A DNA stretch of 57,676 nucleotides from an uncultured Bacteroidaceae bacterium (GTDB taxonomy: Bacteria; Bacteroidota; Bacteroidia; Bacteroidales; Bacteroidaceae). The translations under genes were made by a program, and so were the position numbers. Position 1 is the stretch's first letter; each line of letters begins with the position of its first letter. Under the pieces are notes generated by a model. The model worked only from the letters and a program-made list of their open reading frames with translations, did not search any database and was not told where the DNA came from. The stretch is taken from positions 1-57,676 of the forward strand of contig CAJOLC010000016.1 in assembly GCA_905235305.1 (NCBI GenBank), read 5' to 3'. Of this stretch, positions 43,133 through 51,153 are shown piece by piece.

Positions 43133-43225
43133 TTAGAGGTTAGAGGTTAGAGGTTAGAGGAATGCTTTGGCAGCAGGCTTGGGGTTAATGTATTCTCTAA
43201 CCCCTAACCTCTAACTTCTAACTCC
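43133..43225. repeat. Inverted TTAGAGG heptamer repeats in the purF-like leader
   Basis: Four copies of TTAGAGG (43133-43160) face a block of complementary heptamers (TCTAACC CCTAACC TCTAACT TCTAACT) at about 43195-43225. The pair can form a hairpin of nearly 30 bp in the 5' untranslated region of the purF-like gene. Confidence 0.8.
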
Positions 43226-43240
43226 TTTCTTTTTCGGGTG

Positions 43241-43248
43241 CAAAAGTA
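43241..43248 (-). promoter_or_regulatory. -7 element for the purF-like gene
   Basis: Minus-strand TACTTTTG. TTG lies about 20 bases upstream (43269-43271). The leader is roughly 115 bases. Confidence 0.6.
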
Positions 43249-43358
43249 CGGCAAAACGTGCTCTTCTGCAACTTTTCGCGGTCCTTTTTTCCTTTAGAGA
43301 GAAAAAAAGTTTCCTCCTCTCATACAATAGTAATTTAAGGGACGAGTTGCACCAGTGG

Positions 43359-46223
43359 TCAGGGCTTGTAGGTGTAGGGACTTTGAGTAATGCCGCCCGG
43401 GGCTGTGGTGCCTCCGATGCTGACAGAACCGCAGGTTCCCTCGTAGCCTGCACCGATGCAGCAGGGGCTCTTGGCTCCCTTCGTGGCGGTGAGGCTGGTG
43501 ACGCCGGACGTGATGGTTATCTTCCCGCAGCCGCCTTGCCATGCGCTGCCGATGGCTGTCGAGTAGTAACTGCCCTGGCTGACGACGGTGCCGCCGCTGA
43601 TGAGGATGTCGCCGCAGGTTGTTCCTGAACCTGAGCCGATGCCGGGGCCGTCGCCTTCCCCGTCGCTTATGCTGCCGCCCAGAGCCGTCACGTTGCCGCC
43701 CGTAATGGTGATGTTGCCGCAAGGCTTGTCGTAGCAACTGCCGATGCCTGCCGACCAGTTACCGCCTGTGGCATTGATGGTGCCGCCAGCTATGACGATG
43801 TTGCCAGAGGGGGCGTAGCAGCTGCTACCGATGCCCGAGGCGTTGCCATGGGGTATGGGGGAGGCTGAGAAGTATTCGACGCCGCAGCTGACGTCCAGCG
43901 TTCCGTCGCCCTGAATGGTGAGCGTGCTGCCTTGGGGGACAAAGATGCCCGGGTAGTTGCTGTGCATGCCGCTGACGGCGTTCGTGCCCGTCAGGATGAT
44001 GGTGGCGTCGCCGAGGCAGGTGATACCCGCCCAACGATAGTAGATGCTGCCGTTGGGCTCGCCCTTGATTTCCGCGTCGCGGAGTGTCACGGTGGCTCCG
44101 TCGGCAATGGTTATCTTGTACTGGCCGGCCAGTTTGCCTATGAGGGTATCCCCGTCCTTCGCCTCATAGTCGGCGGTGAGCAGGGGAAGTGTCACGGTAC
44201 CGTTGAAATTGGTGACGGTCACGCAGAAGCCTTCCTTGGGCGAGAGACTGGTGTCGTTGCACTTCCAGTTGATGGTGAACTGCAGAATGCCCAGGTCGGC
44301 GGCATAGGATTGCAGGTCATCGTAGTAGCTCTGGAACACGGAGCGCGAGTAGCCGATATAGGCTGTGATGGTGTTGATGCTGGTGGGTGTGAGGTCGGCC
44401 ACGCTGAAGCGCTGGCGGAAGGCATCGGGGAACTTTTCGGCCAGCGTGCTCTCCAGTTGCGCCTTGGCTCCGGTGATGGGGGCGTCTGCCCACTTGTTGA
44501 TGGTGACATTCATCGACCACATTTGGGTGGCGCGGTTGGGCGCAAGCAGGGTATGCTCGAGCGTAGTCGTCGTACCGTCGGTGTACTCAGTCTTGCTGGG
44601 CATGTTGTCGTCGCTGTTCTTGTAGGAGAACAGAAGGGCGGCTGTCTGTGGCCTTGACCTCACGGTGAACTTGTAGTTGTCCTTCGGGTCGGAGACGGAC
44701 CAGCAGCCTTCGTTCTTGAGGTTACAGTCGTTGATGAGGATGTCGGCGGGGGTGGTGTGCCTGTAGTAGTACTTGCGTATGAGCACGTTGCCGCCGGTCT
44801 CCACATACGCCTTGGGCAGGGTGCCTGCCTTGTATGTCCAGTTTACGATGTTGGCATCGGTGTTCTTCACTACGGCAAGGTCCTTGGAGGATGACGTGGT
44901 GGACATCGAGAATGACGTGCCGGTGGTCCAGCCCAGCGACTCGCCCAGGTTGAAGACTCCCTGCGAATTGACGCCGGCTGTGATGCCTATGGATGTGGAG
45001 CTGCTGGTACCGACGGAGATGCTGGTGCTCGTATTATTGTTGTCCGTATAGGGCAGGGCATCTTCGAGCGTAATGTTGCCATAGCCTGAGAGTGCCATAG
45101 ACGTCTCGAACTGGGACAGGTAGGCACCGTACCAGCGGTCGTAGTCGTTATAGCCCGAAGCCGTTATCCATTCGCTTGTGGTGCCTGGCGTCCATGAGTA
45201 GGTGTTGAACAGCGAGCTGAGCTTGAGCAGCACATTCTGCCGGATGTAGTAGTAGTCCTTGTTTGCATTCATGTCGTGAACGCCCCAGGAGAGGAACTTG
45301 TGGCTTACAGCGCCATATTCCGTCCTAGTCTGGTTCTCGTAGTCGCGGTAGTAGATATGCCCGCTCAGGGTAAATGTCTCGCTTGCATCGAGCATTTCGT
45401 TGATGGAGCTTTGGGCATCGGCAAGGGTTGGCACGGATTTGTTGTTCTTGAGTGCTGCCTTCTGCCACTTCTCTTCCACCTCGTTGAGCCATTCGGCAGC
45501 AGCATCGGCCAGCTGTCCGCTGATGTAAGGTGTGCGTTCCATCATCTCGTCAGTGACGGGTTCCTGCATGAAGTAGTCTGCAGGGCCGAGGATGAGGATT
45601 TCGGCAAACAGGTCGCCGGAATTGGTATCATCGGCACGCGTGCCCGCCGTCTGGATGTTCTTCATCCTGGCGTTCAGACGTTCGACCTTACGCGAGTGAC
45701 GGGCAGCGTCGGCAGCCTGTTCGTCCGTCATCAGGAACGTCTCCCCCAGCATCGTCTGCTCCATGCTTAAGAGGCCTGTAGCCAGTGCTATCCCGAACGT
45801 CTCCACCTGCTCGTACGTGGGACGGACCAGAGCAATGTAGCCGCCGTCCGCGTAGATGCGTACAATGTTTTTCATGTTCTCGGGCGATATTGCCGAAGAC
45901 GACGAATCGAAGTTGTTGCCCTCCAGCAGGACGAGACGTGCATTGGGGTTGATTTCGGAGATGGTGAAGGGCAGGCGTTTCACCAGGGCGGCACCCGTGG
46001 AGCCTTCTTCGAAGGCCGATGGCACGGCTGTAAGCAGTTTGCCCGTCACCTTGATACCCATCTGGTCGGCGGTCAGCATGGTCCGGATGTATGTGTTCTC
46101 GACGCTTTCACCCCTCGGAGGGAGAGGCTCTACGATGGCGTCATTGCAGGATGTCAGGCCTAAAACGATGAAGGTGGCCGTTATCGTCAGATAGAGGGCC
46201 TTGTGAAGAATGTGCGATTTCAT
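43359..46223 (-). CDS. Large lipoprotein with a leukocidin-like segment and a C-terminal beta-helix
   Basis: A 954-residue lipoprotein, with the lipobox GLTSC at Cys26. Residues about 30-390 form a large N-terminal region of unknown fold. Residues about 398-470 alternate Ser/Thr with hydrophobic residues (TSISVGTSSSTSIGITAG ... TSFSMSTTSSSKDLAVVKNT, then IVNWTYKAG), a pattern like the membrane-inserting stem of leukocidin-type beta-pore toxins. Residues about 795-950 hold five Gly-rich repeats (CGNITITGG, CGDILISGG, CGKITITSG) of the beta-helix type seen in cell-surface proteins. A surface toxin, adhesin or defence protein is possible; the pore idea is inference. An earlier start at 46259 overlaps the -7 box and was rejected. 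Confidence 0.65.
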   Translation of the reverse strand: MKSHILHKALYLTITATFIVLGLTSCNDAIVEPLPPRGESVENTYIRTMLTADQMGIKVTGKLLTAVPSAFEEGSTGAALVKRLPFTISEINPNARLVLLEGNNFDSSSSAISPENMKNIVRIYADGGYIALVRPTYEQVETFGIALATGLLSMEQTMLGETFLMTDEQAADAARHSRKVERLNARMKNIQTAGTRADDTNSGDLFAEILILGPADYFMQEPVTDEMMERTPYISGQLADAAAEWLNEVEEKWQKAALKNNKSVPTLADAQSSINEMLDASETFTLSGHIYYRDYENQTRTEYGAVSHKFLSWGVHDMNANKDYYYIRQNVLLKLSSLFNTYSWTPGTTSEWITASGYNDYDRWYGAYLSQFETSMALSGYGNITLEDALPYTDNNNTSTSISVGTSSSTSIGITAGVNSQGVFNLGESLGWTTGTSFSMSTTSSSKDLAVVKNTDANIVNWTYKAGTLPKAYVETGGNVLIRKYYYRHTTPADILINDCNLKNEGCWSVSDPKDNYKFTVRSRPQTAALLFSYKNSDDNMPSKTEYTDGTTTTLEHTLLAPNRATQMWSMNVTINKWADAPITGAKAQLESTLAEKFPDAFRQRFSVADLTPTSINTITAYIGYSRSVFQSYYDDLQSYAADLGILQFTINWKCNDTSLSPKEGFCVTVTNFNGTVTLPLLTADYEAKDGDTLIGKLAGQYKITIADGATVTLRDAEIKGEPNGSIYYRWAGITCLGDATIILTGTNAVSGMHSNYPGIFVPQGSTLTIQGDGTLDVSCGVEYFSASPIPHGNASGIGSSCYAPSGNIVIAGGTINATGGNWSAGIGSCYDKPCGNITITGGNVTALGGSISDGEGDGPGIGSGSGTTCGDILISGGTVVSQGSYYSTAIGSAWQGGCGKITITSGVTSLTATKGAKSPCCIGAGYEGTCGSVSIGGTTAPGGITQSPYTYKP

Positions 46224-46256
46224 GTTTGTGTGTATTATTTGATGGTTATTTGTGAC

Positions 46257-46288
46257 CAAAGTTACGTTGTTTGACGGACATCTGCAAA
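46257..46288 (-). promoter_or_regulatory. -33/-7 promoter for the large lipoprotein
   Basis: On the minus strand TTTG (46285-46288), a 20-bp spacer, then TAACTTTG (46257-46264). It fixes the start codon at 46223. Confidence 0.75.
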
Positions 46289-46328
46289 TTTTATGATATC
46301 TTTTTTTGCAAAAGGTTGAATAAAGTTG

Positions 46329-48554
46329 TTAATTAGGCTGAATAAGCTTGAAGTCGAGCTGTTTTCGGTAGAGGTCTGCACGCGAGACTTGTACTTTGAC
46401 GCTGTCTCCGAGGTTGTACTGGTGGTGATAACGGCGGCCACGGAGGCAATAGTTCTTCTCGTCGAACTCGTAGTAGTCACCCTCCAGGTCGCGCAGCGGT
46501 ATCATGCCTTCGCACTTGTTCTCGTCTATCTCGACATAGATGCCGAATTCCGTGACGCTGGAAATAGTGCCTTGGAAGGTCTCGCCCAGGTGTTCGCCCA
46601 TGAATTCTACCTGTTTGTACTTGATGCTTGCCCTTTCGGCCGAGGCTGCGGTTTGTTCCATGTCGCTGCAGTGTTCACAGTATTCTTCATACTTCACAGG
46701 GCTTACTGTGCGTCCGCCCTCAGCATATCGGGTCAGCAGACGGTGCACCATGAGGTCGGGATAGCGGCGGATTGGGGAGGTGAAGTGTGTGTAGTAGTCG
46801 AACGCCAAGCCGTAGTGGCCGCAATTATGTACGCTGTACTTGGCCTTCATCATGGCTTTGAGGGTTATCATTTCGATGACATTTTGCTCGCGCTTGCCTT
46901 TGATGTCGCTCAAGAGGTGGTTCAGGTTGCGGCTGATGTCCTGCCTGTTGCCCGTGGTCCGCAGCTTGTGTCCGAACTTCTTCACGAAGTCTGCCAGGTT
47001 CAAGAGCTTCTGCGGGTCGGGATTTTCGTGGATGCGATAGGGGAGGACCTTGGGTTTCTGGTTCTTCGGAACCTTGCCGATGCTCTCGGCCACCGTGCGG
47101 TTGGCCAGGAGCATGAACTCCTCGATGAGCTTGTTGGCGTCCTTTGCCACCTTGAAGTATACGCCTGTGGGATGTCCGTCATTGTCGATGTTGAAGCGGA
47201 CCTCACACCTGTCGAAGTCGACAGCCCCGCCTGCAAAGCGTTTTTGACGCAGTATCTTTGCCATGCGATTAAGAATGATGAGCGGCTCGGCGAAGTTCTC
47301 TGCCGGTTTTGCCCCTATGCTGTCGGGGGCGGGCAACGGGGCGGAATCTCCGGGAGCCTTGTAATCCTCTTCGCTTGCCTCGTTATGGTCTTCGAGGACC
47401 TTCTGTACCTCTTCGTATGTAAAGCGCCGGTCGCTCCGAGTTACCGTGTGGGCCAGGTTCCAGTACTTCACTTCGGCCTTCTCGTTGAGGTGGAAGATGA
47501 CGGAATACGTCAGCTTGTCTTCGTCGGGGCGGAGTGAGCAGATGAAGTTGCAAAGACGTTCCGGGAGCATCGGCACCGTGCGGTCCACGAGGTAGACACT
47601 CGTTGCGCGCTTGTAGGCTTCCTTGTCGATGATGGAGCCCTCCTTGACGTAGTGGCTGACGTCGGCAATGTGGACGCCCACTTCCCACAGTCCCTTCTTC
47701 AGTTCCCGAATGCTGAGGGCGTCGTCGAAGTCTTTTGCGTCGGCAGGGTCGATGGTGAACGTCAGCACGTCCCTCATGTCGAGCCGTCGCGCCACCTCTT
47801 CGTCGGTGATGCCCGGGGTGAGCTTCTCGGCGGCTTTCTCTACGGCAGCCGGATAGACGTAGGGCAGTCCGTATTCGGCCAGGATGGCATGCATCTCGGC
47901 ATTGTTCTCACCGGTCTTGCCCAGGATGTCCACCACTTTGCCAATCGGATTCTTGGCCCTGTCCGGCCACTCCACGATGCGTACCACCGCCTTGTCGCCT
48001 GTCTGGCCCTTCTTGAGGAATTCCTTCGGGATGAAGATATCGTTGGCAAGCGTGCGGTCCTCAGTCAAGAGGTAGGCATAACCTCTCTGCACCTGCAGGG
48101 TTCCCACGAAGGTCTTGTCGCTCCGCTTGAGTATTTCGGTGACGGCAGCCTCGCGGACGTGGTGTTTCCTGCGGGCGAGTAGGGTGACCTGAACGGTGTC
48201 GCCGTCCATGGCATGCAGGCTGTTGCGTTCGGCCACCAGTATGGGTTCGCCGCCGTCCTCGGGTTCGAAGGTGTTCTTTCCGTTGGCCTTGCGGTGGAAG
48301 ATGCCGGTCATCACCTGCGAGGGCATGTTCAAAGTGTAGTACCCACGCGGCTGTTCCTTGACGAAATCATCCACGAGAAGGCCCTCGAGCACATCTACGA
48401 GGAGCATCTTGGCCTGGCTCGTGCGCAGGTGCAGCTGCTTGCAGATGCCCTTCAGGGGGAATGTGATGGCGGGGTTCTCCTGGAAGAAGTCAATCACCGT
48501 CCTTTCTAAGTCACTCTTTCGCAGTCCTATGCTGCCCGTTTTTTTCTTTCCCAT
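46329..48554 (-). CDS. rnr: Ribonuclease R
   Basis: A 741-residue 3'-5' exoribonuclease of the RNB family, acting in RNA turnover and quality control. An N-terminal winged-helix-like region and cold-shock domains precede the catalytic RNB domain (about 245-580), which has the acidic magnesium site DPADAKDFDDAL. An S1 domain follows near 650-735 (GTISSVTEFGIYVEIDENKCEG). The open frame extends upstream to 48701, but ATG 48554 was chosen because a -7 box lies just before it and the MGKKK start fits the family. Confidence 0.93.
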   Translation of the reverse strand: MGKKKTGSIGLRKSDLERTVIDFFQENPAITFPLKGICKQLHLRTSQAKMLLVDVLEGLLVDDFVKEQPRGYYTLNMPSQVMTGIFHRKANGKNTFEPEDGGEPILVAERNSLHAMDGDTVQVTLLARRKHHVREAAVTEILKRSDKTFVGTLQVQRGYAYLLTEDRTLANDIFIPKEFLKKGQTGDKAVVRIVEWPDRAKNPIGKVVDILGKTGENNAEMHAILAEYGLPYVYPAAVEKAAEKLTPGITDEEVARRLDMRDVLTFTIDPADAKDFDDALSIRELKKGLWEVGVHIADVSHYVKEGSIIDKEAYKRATSVYLVDRTVPMLPERLCNFICSLRPDEDKLTYSVIFHLNEKAEVKYWNLAHTVTRSDRRFTYEEVQKVLEDHNEASEEDYKAPGDSAPLPAPDSIGAKPAENFAEPLIILNRMAKILRQKRFAGGAVDFDRCEVRFNIDNDGHPTGVYFKVAKDANKLIEEFMLLANRTVAESIGKVPKNQKPKVLPYRIHENPDPQKLLNLADFVKKFGHKLRTTGNRQDISRNLNHLLSDIKGKREQNVIEMITLKAMMKAKYSVHNCGHYGLAFDYYTHFTSPIRRYPDLMVHRLLTRYAEGGRTVSPVKYEEYCEHCSDMEQTAASAERASIKYKQVEFMGEHLGETFQGTISSVTEFGIYVEIDENKCEGMIPLRDLEGDYYEFDEKNYCLRGRRYHHQYNLGDSVKVQVSRADLYRKQLDFKLIQPN

Positions 48555-48571
48555 AGTACAAATCTTTTGGG

Positions 48572-48579
48572 CAAAGTTA
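48572..48579 (-). promoter_or_regulatory. -7 element for rnr
   Basis: Minus-strand TAACTTTG, 18 bases before the chosen ATG. Confidence 0.55.
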
Positions 48580-48669
48580 CAAATTTTCCGTGATACATCG
48601 ACCGTCTTAACAGGAAAAAATGCAAAATTCCTTATAATTGTCGAGCCGACCTGCCGTACTCCTTTGCCC

Positions 48670-48763
48670 GACGCTCCATACTGGGTTCGTTGCAGCATCA
48701 TGAACCTGCAATTGAATATTCATGAACCTGCAATTGAATATTCATGATGCTGCAACGAACCCA
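48670..48763. repeat. Dispersed palindromic element, copy 4 (TCATGA type)
   Basis: A perfect 23-bp terminal inverted repeat (48682-48704 with 48741-48763) encloses two exact 22-bp units. TCATGA occurs at 48698, 48720 and 48742 and CAATTG at 48709 and 48731. The edge TGGGTT lies at the same distance from the first palindrome centre as in copies 1 and 2, and 13 of 18 flank bases agree, but the unit sequence differs. It lies between the divergent rnr and fabG promoters in a 442-bp gap. Confidence 0.88.
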
Positions 48764-48928
48764 TGCAGTTATGTTTCACGTCGAGGCATGTTGCGGCAGG
48801 CAGGGTAGGGTGCTGCGTGAGGTATTCTATAATATTATAATGTGTATGGCGGCACGGAGCGCGAGGTCACGAACTGCGGTCTTCGGACTCGTGAAAAGGC
48901 CGTTCTCGCTCGAAATACTCAAATAAAT
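48764..48928. other. Non-coding stretch before the fabG promoter
   Basis: I see no gene, hairpin of note or repeat here. Confidence 0.35.
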
Positions 48929-48959
48929 TTTGTTTTTCGCTCGCTTATTCGTACCTTTG
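48929..48959 (+). promoter_or_regulatory. Full -33/-7 promoter for the fabG operon
   Basis: TTTG (48929-48932), a 19-bp spacer, then TACCTTTG (48952-48959), 37 bases before fabG. The 19 bases from 48952 match the tRNA-Gln promoter exactly. Confidence 0.85.
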
Positions 48960-48996
48960 CAGCCGCAAACAGCACCAAAAGCAAACAGGAAAAGAC

Positions 48997-49728
48997 ATGA
49001 AATATGCTTTAGTTACCGGCGGATCTCGCGGATTGGGACGTGCCGTCTGCCTTAAGTTGGCTGCCCAGGGACTACCCGTCATCATCAATTATCAGAGCAA
49101 TCAGGCTGCCGCAGAGGCTGTCAAGGCTGAGATAGAAGCCGCAGGAGGCAAGGCGGAGCTTATGCCTTTCAACGTGGCAGAAGAACAGAACGTGGACCGT
49201 GCCTTCGACCAATGGACGGAGACGCACCCCGACGACTACATCGCCTACCTCGTGAACAACGCCGGCATCCGCCGCGATGGCATGATGTTCATGATGCCTA
49301 CGGACGACTGGAAGGCCGTGCTCAGCACCTCGCTCGACGGCTTCTACTACGTCACGCGCCGCTGTCTGCCTGCCATGCTTCGCAAGAAAAACGGCGGACG
49401 CATCGTAAACATGACGTCCCTCTCGGGCCTTAAAGGACTGCCCGGACAGACGAACTACAGCGCAGCCAAGGCAGCCCTCATCGGCGCAACCAAGGCTCTG
49501 GCACTCGAAGCAGCTGCCCGCAACGTCACGGTCAATGCCGTCGCTCCCGGCTTCATCGAGACTGACATGACCAAAGACCTGCCGGTCGACGAGCTGAAAC
49601 AGCAGATACCCATGGGCAGGTTCGGGCATCCGGAGGAGGTGGCAGAACTCGTCGCCTTCCTGCTCTCCGATGCGGCTTCATACATAACGGGTGAAGTGAT
49701 TAGCATCAACGGCGGACTCTACACGTAG
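48997..49728 (+). CDS. fabG: 3-oxoacyl-ACP reductase (SDR family)
   Basis: A 243-residue short-chain dehydrogenase that reduces 3-oxoacyl-ACP with NADPH. The cofactor-binding TGGSRGLG is at 7-14, NNAG at about 88-91, and the catalytic Ser-Tyr-Lys set in MTSLSGLKGLPGQTNYSAAK (Tyr about 153, Lys about 157). The C-terminus INGGLYT is typical. It heads an operon with two hot-dog dehydratase-like proteins and a thioesterase, so it probably acts in a special fatty-acyl route and not in bulk fatty-acid synthesis. A heptamer repeat overlaps its stop. Confidence 0.88.
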   Translation: MKYALVTGGSRGLGRAVCLKLAAQGLPVIINYQSNQAAAEAVKAEIEAAGGKAELMPFNVAEEQNVDRAFDQWTETHPDDYIAYLVNNAGIRRDGMMFMMPTDDWKAVLSTSLDGFYYVTRRCLPAMLRKKNGGRIVNMTSLSGLKGLPGQTNYSAAKAALIGATKALALEAAARNVTVNAVAPGFIETDMTKDLPVDELKQQIPMGRFGHPEEVAELVAFLLSDAASYITGEVISINGGLYT

Positions 49729-49761
49729 TCCATAGCTCATAGTCCATAGTCCATAGCTGAT
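49727..49761. repeat. 7-bp tandem repeat after fabG
   Basis: AGTCCAT AGCTCAT AGTCCAT AGTCCAT AGCTGAT, overlapping the last two bases of the fabG TAG stop and ending seven bases before the next ATG. Confidence 0.75.
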
Positions 49762-49768
49762 TTGGTTT

Positions 49769-50224
49769 ATGATTAGAGAGATAGATATATTGGAACTCTT
49801 GCCGCAGCGTCCGCCTTTCGTCATGGTGGACCAACTGACGGACTACGATGAGACGCAGTCGTCATGCTCCCTCACCATCCGTCCCGACAATATCTTCTGC
49901 GAGGAAGGGCAGCTTGCGCCCGCCGGCCTCGTAGAACACATCGCACAGACCTGCGCGGCGCGGCTCGGCTATTATAATAAGTTCATACTGAAGACAGGCA
50001 TCCGCCTCGGCTTCATCGGCGAGGTGAAGGACCTGGACATCCTGCGTCTTCCACGCGAAGGAGAACGGATTGACACGACAGTCACCGTCGTGCAGGAGAT
50101 ATTCGACGTTACCTTGGTCAGTGCCACGGTGCGTGTGGGCGAGCAGGTCATTGCCACCACTCATCTCAAGATAGCACAGGGAAGCCCCTCGTCCCAGCCT
50201 GTTGCCGGGGGAGAGAAGGCATAA
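49769..50224 (+). CDS. Hot-dog fold 3-hydroxyacyl-ACP dehydratase-like protein
   Basis: A 151-residue hot-dog protein resembling the FabZ/FabA-like dehydratases found in aryl polyene type clusters. It has the N-terminal DILELLPQRPPFVMVDQL that begins such proteins and a central helix (PAGLVEHIAQTCAARLGYY, about 51-69) that carries the likely active Glu/His pair. It presumably dehydrates 3-hydroxyacyl-ACP after FabG. The order fabG, dehydratase, thioesterase, dehydratase supports a dedicated acyl route. Confidence 0.75.
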   Translation: MIREIDILELLPQRPPFVMVDQLTDYDETQSSCSLTIRPDNIFCEEGQLAPAGLVEHIAQTCAARLGYYNKFILKTGIRLGFIGEVKDLDILRLPREGERIDTTVTVVQEIFDVTLVSATVRVGEQVIATTHLKIAQGSPSSQPVAGGEKA

Positions 50225-50241
50225 CGAGCGGTCAATGTCCT

Positions 50242-50670
50242 ATGGCAAATAAAGATTTAACCTTCTCCAGGGAATTTGAAGTACGCTTCAGCGAGGTGGA
50301 CATCATGGGCGTGGTATGGCACGGAGCTTATCCCCTCTATCTGGAAGATGCCCGCGAGGCTTGGGGGCATCACTACGGCCTCTGCTACGACGACTACCTG
50401 AAGAATAATGTCTTCGCCCCTATCGTCGACATGGACATACGCTACCATCACCCCATCTTCTACACGACGCGTCCACGCATAGACATCACCTATCACTACA
50501 GCCCGGCAGCAAAGATTGTCCTCGACTACGAGATTCACGACACGAAGGACAATGCCCTGCTGACCTCGGCACACACCGTCCAGGCCTTCACCGACCGACA
50601 GTATCAGCTCATCCTCGAGAACCCGGAGTTCTTCCTCCAGTGGAAGGAACGATGGGGCTTGCTGGATTAG
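50242..50670 (+). CDS. Acyl-CoA/ACP thioesterase (4HBT family)
   Basis: A 142-residue hot-dog thioesterase of the 4-hydroxybenzoyl-CoA type. FSEVDIMGVVWHGAYPLYLEDA carries the catalytic Asp (of VDIMGVVWHG) and the helix that follows. It would release the acyl chain from its carrier. It lies 17 bases after the previous gene and in the same operon. Confidence 0.82.
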   Translation: MANKDLTFSREFEVRFSEVDIMGVVWHGAYPLYLEDAREAWGHHYGLCYDDYLKNNVFAPIVDMDIRYHHPIFYTTRPRIDITYHYSPAAKIVLDYEIHDTKDNALLTSAHTVQAFTDRQYQLILENPEFFLQWKERWGLLD

Positions 50671-50702
50671 CACATCCCTCAGCACAGTTATCCCACCGAA
50701 AA

Positions 50703-51071
50703 ATGCTTCTAAAAGACAACCTCTATACCATCGTCTCGCAGGAAAACCCTGATGGCCTCCCTGCCTTCCGCGTAAGGATAAACCCCGAATGGCCTATCTA
50801 CAAGGCTCACTTCCCCGACCATCCCATCACGCCTGGCGTATGCATCGTGCAGATGGTGCAGGAATTGTTGCAGGAAACACTGCATCGCAAGGTCAGCCTC
50901 ATAAAGGCGAAGAACGTGAAGTACCTCGCCATCATCTCCCCAGAAGAAGTGGGCGAGCTCACCGTCACCTTTCCGAAGATGGAGCCGCAGCCCGACGGCA
51001 GCCTCAAGGTACAGGCCCAGGTGCTGAACGGCGACACGCTCTGCACCAAGCTATCTGCCACCTTCCGGTAG
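50703..51071 (+). CDS. FabZ-like hot-dog dehydratase
   Basis: A 122-residue hot-dog protein with the FabZ-like core YKAHFPDHPITPGVCIVQMVQE, whose His is in HFPDHP and whose acidic residue lies on the following helix. It is shorter than bulk FabZ and is the second dehydratase-like gene of this operon. The start at 50703 was chosen over an upstream in-frame start inside the thioesterase. No ketosynthase or acyl carrier protein follows, so these must be encoded elsewhere. Confidence 0.75.
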   Translation: MLLKDNLYTIVSQENPDGLPAFRVRINPEWPIYKAHFPDHPITPGVCIVQMVQELLQETLHRKVSLIKAKNVKYLAIISPEEVGELTVTFPKMEPQPDGSLKVQAQVLNGDTLCTKLSATFR

Positions 51072-51153
51072 GCAGCCCCAAGGGTTAGCGTGGCGTGTCG
51101 GCGGGTATGGTGGAGTGCCACGGATGCCTCCGGCGTACTGCGTATGCAATCCT

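Noticed and set aside
46326-47537. A 403-codon open frame on the plus strand
   Set aside because: It lies wholly opposite rnr and shows no family features.
48555-48701. Longer N-terminus for ribonuclease R
   Set aside because: The -7 box at 48572-48579 and the palindromic element lie in it; the family start fits 48554.
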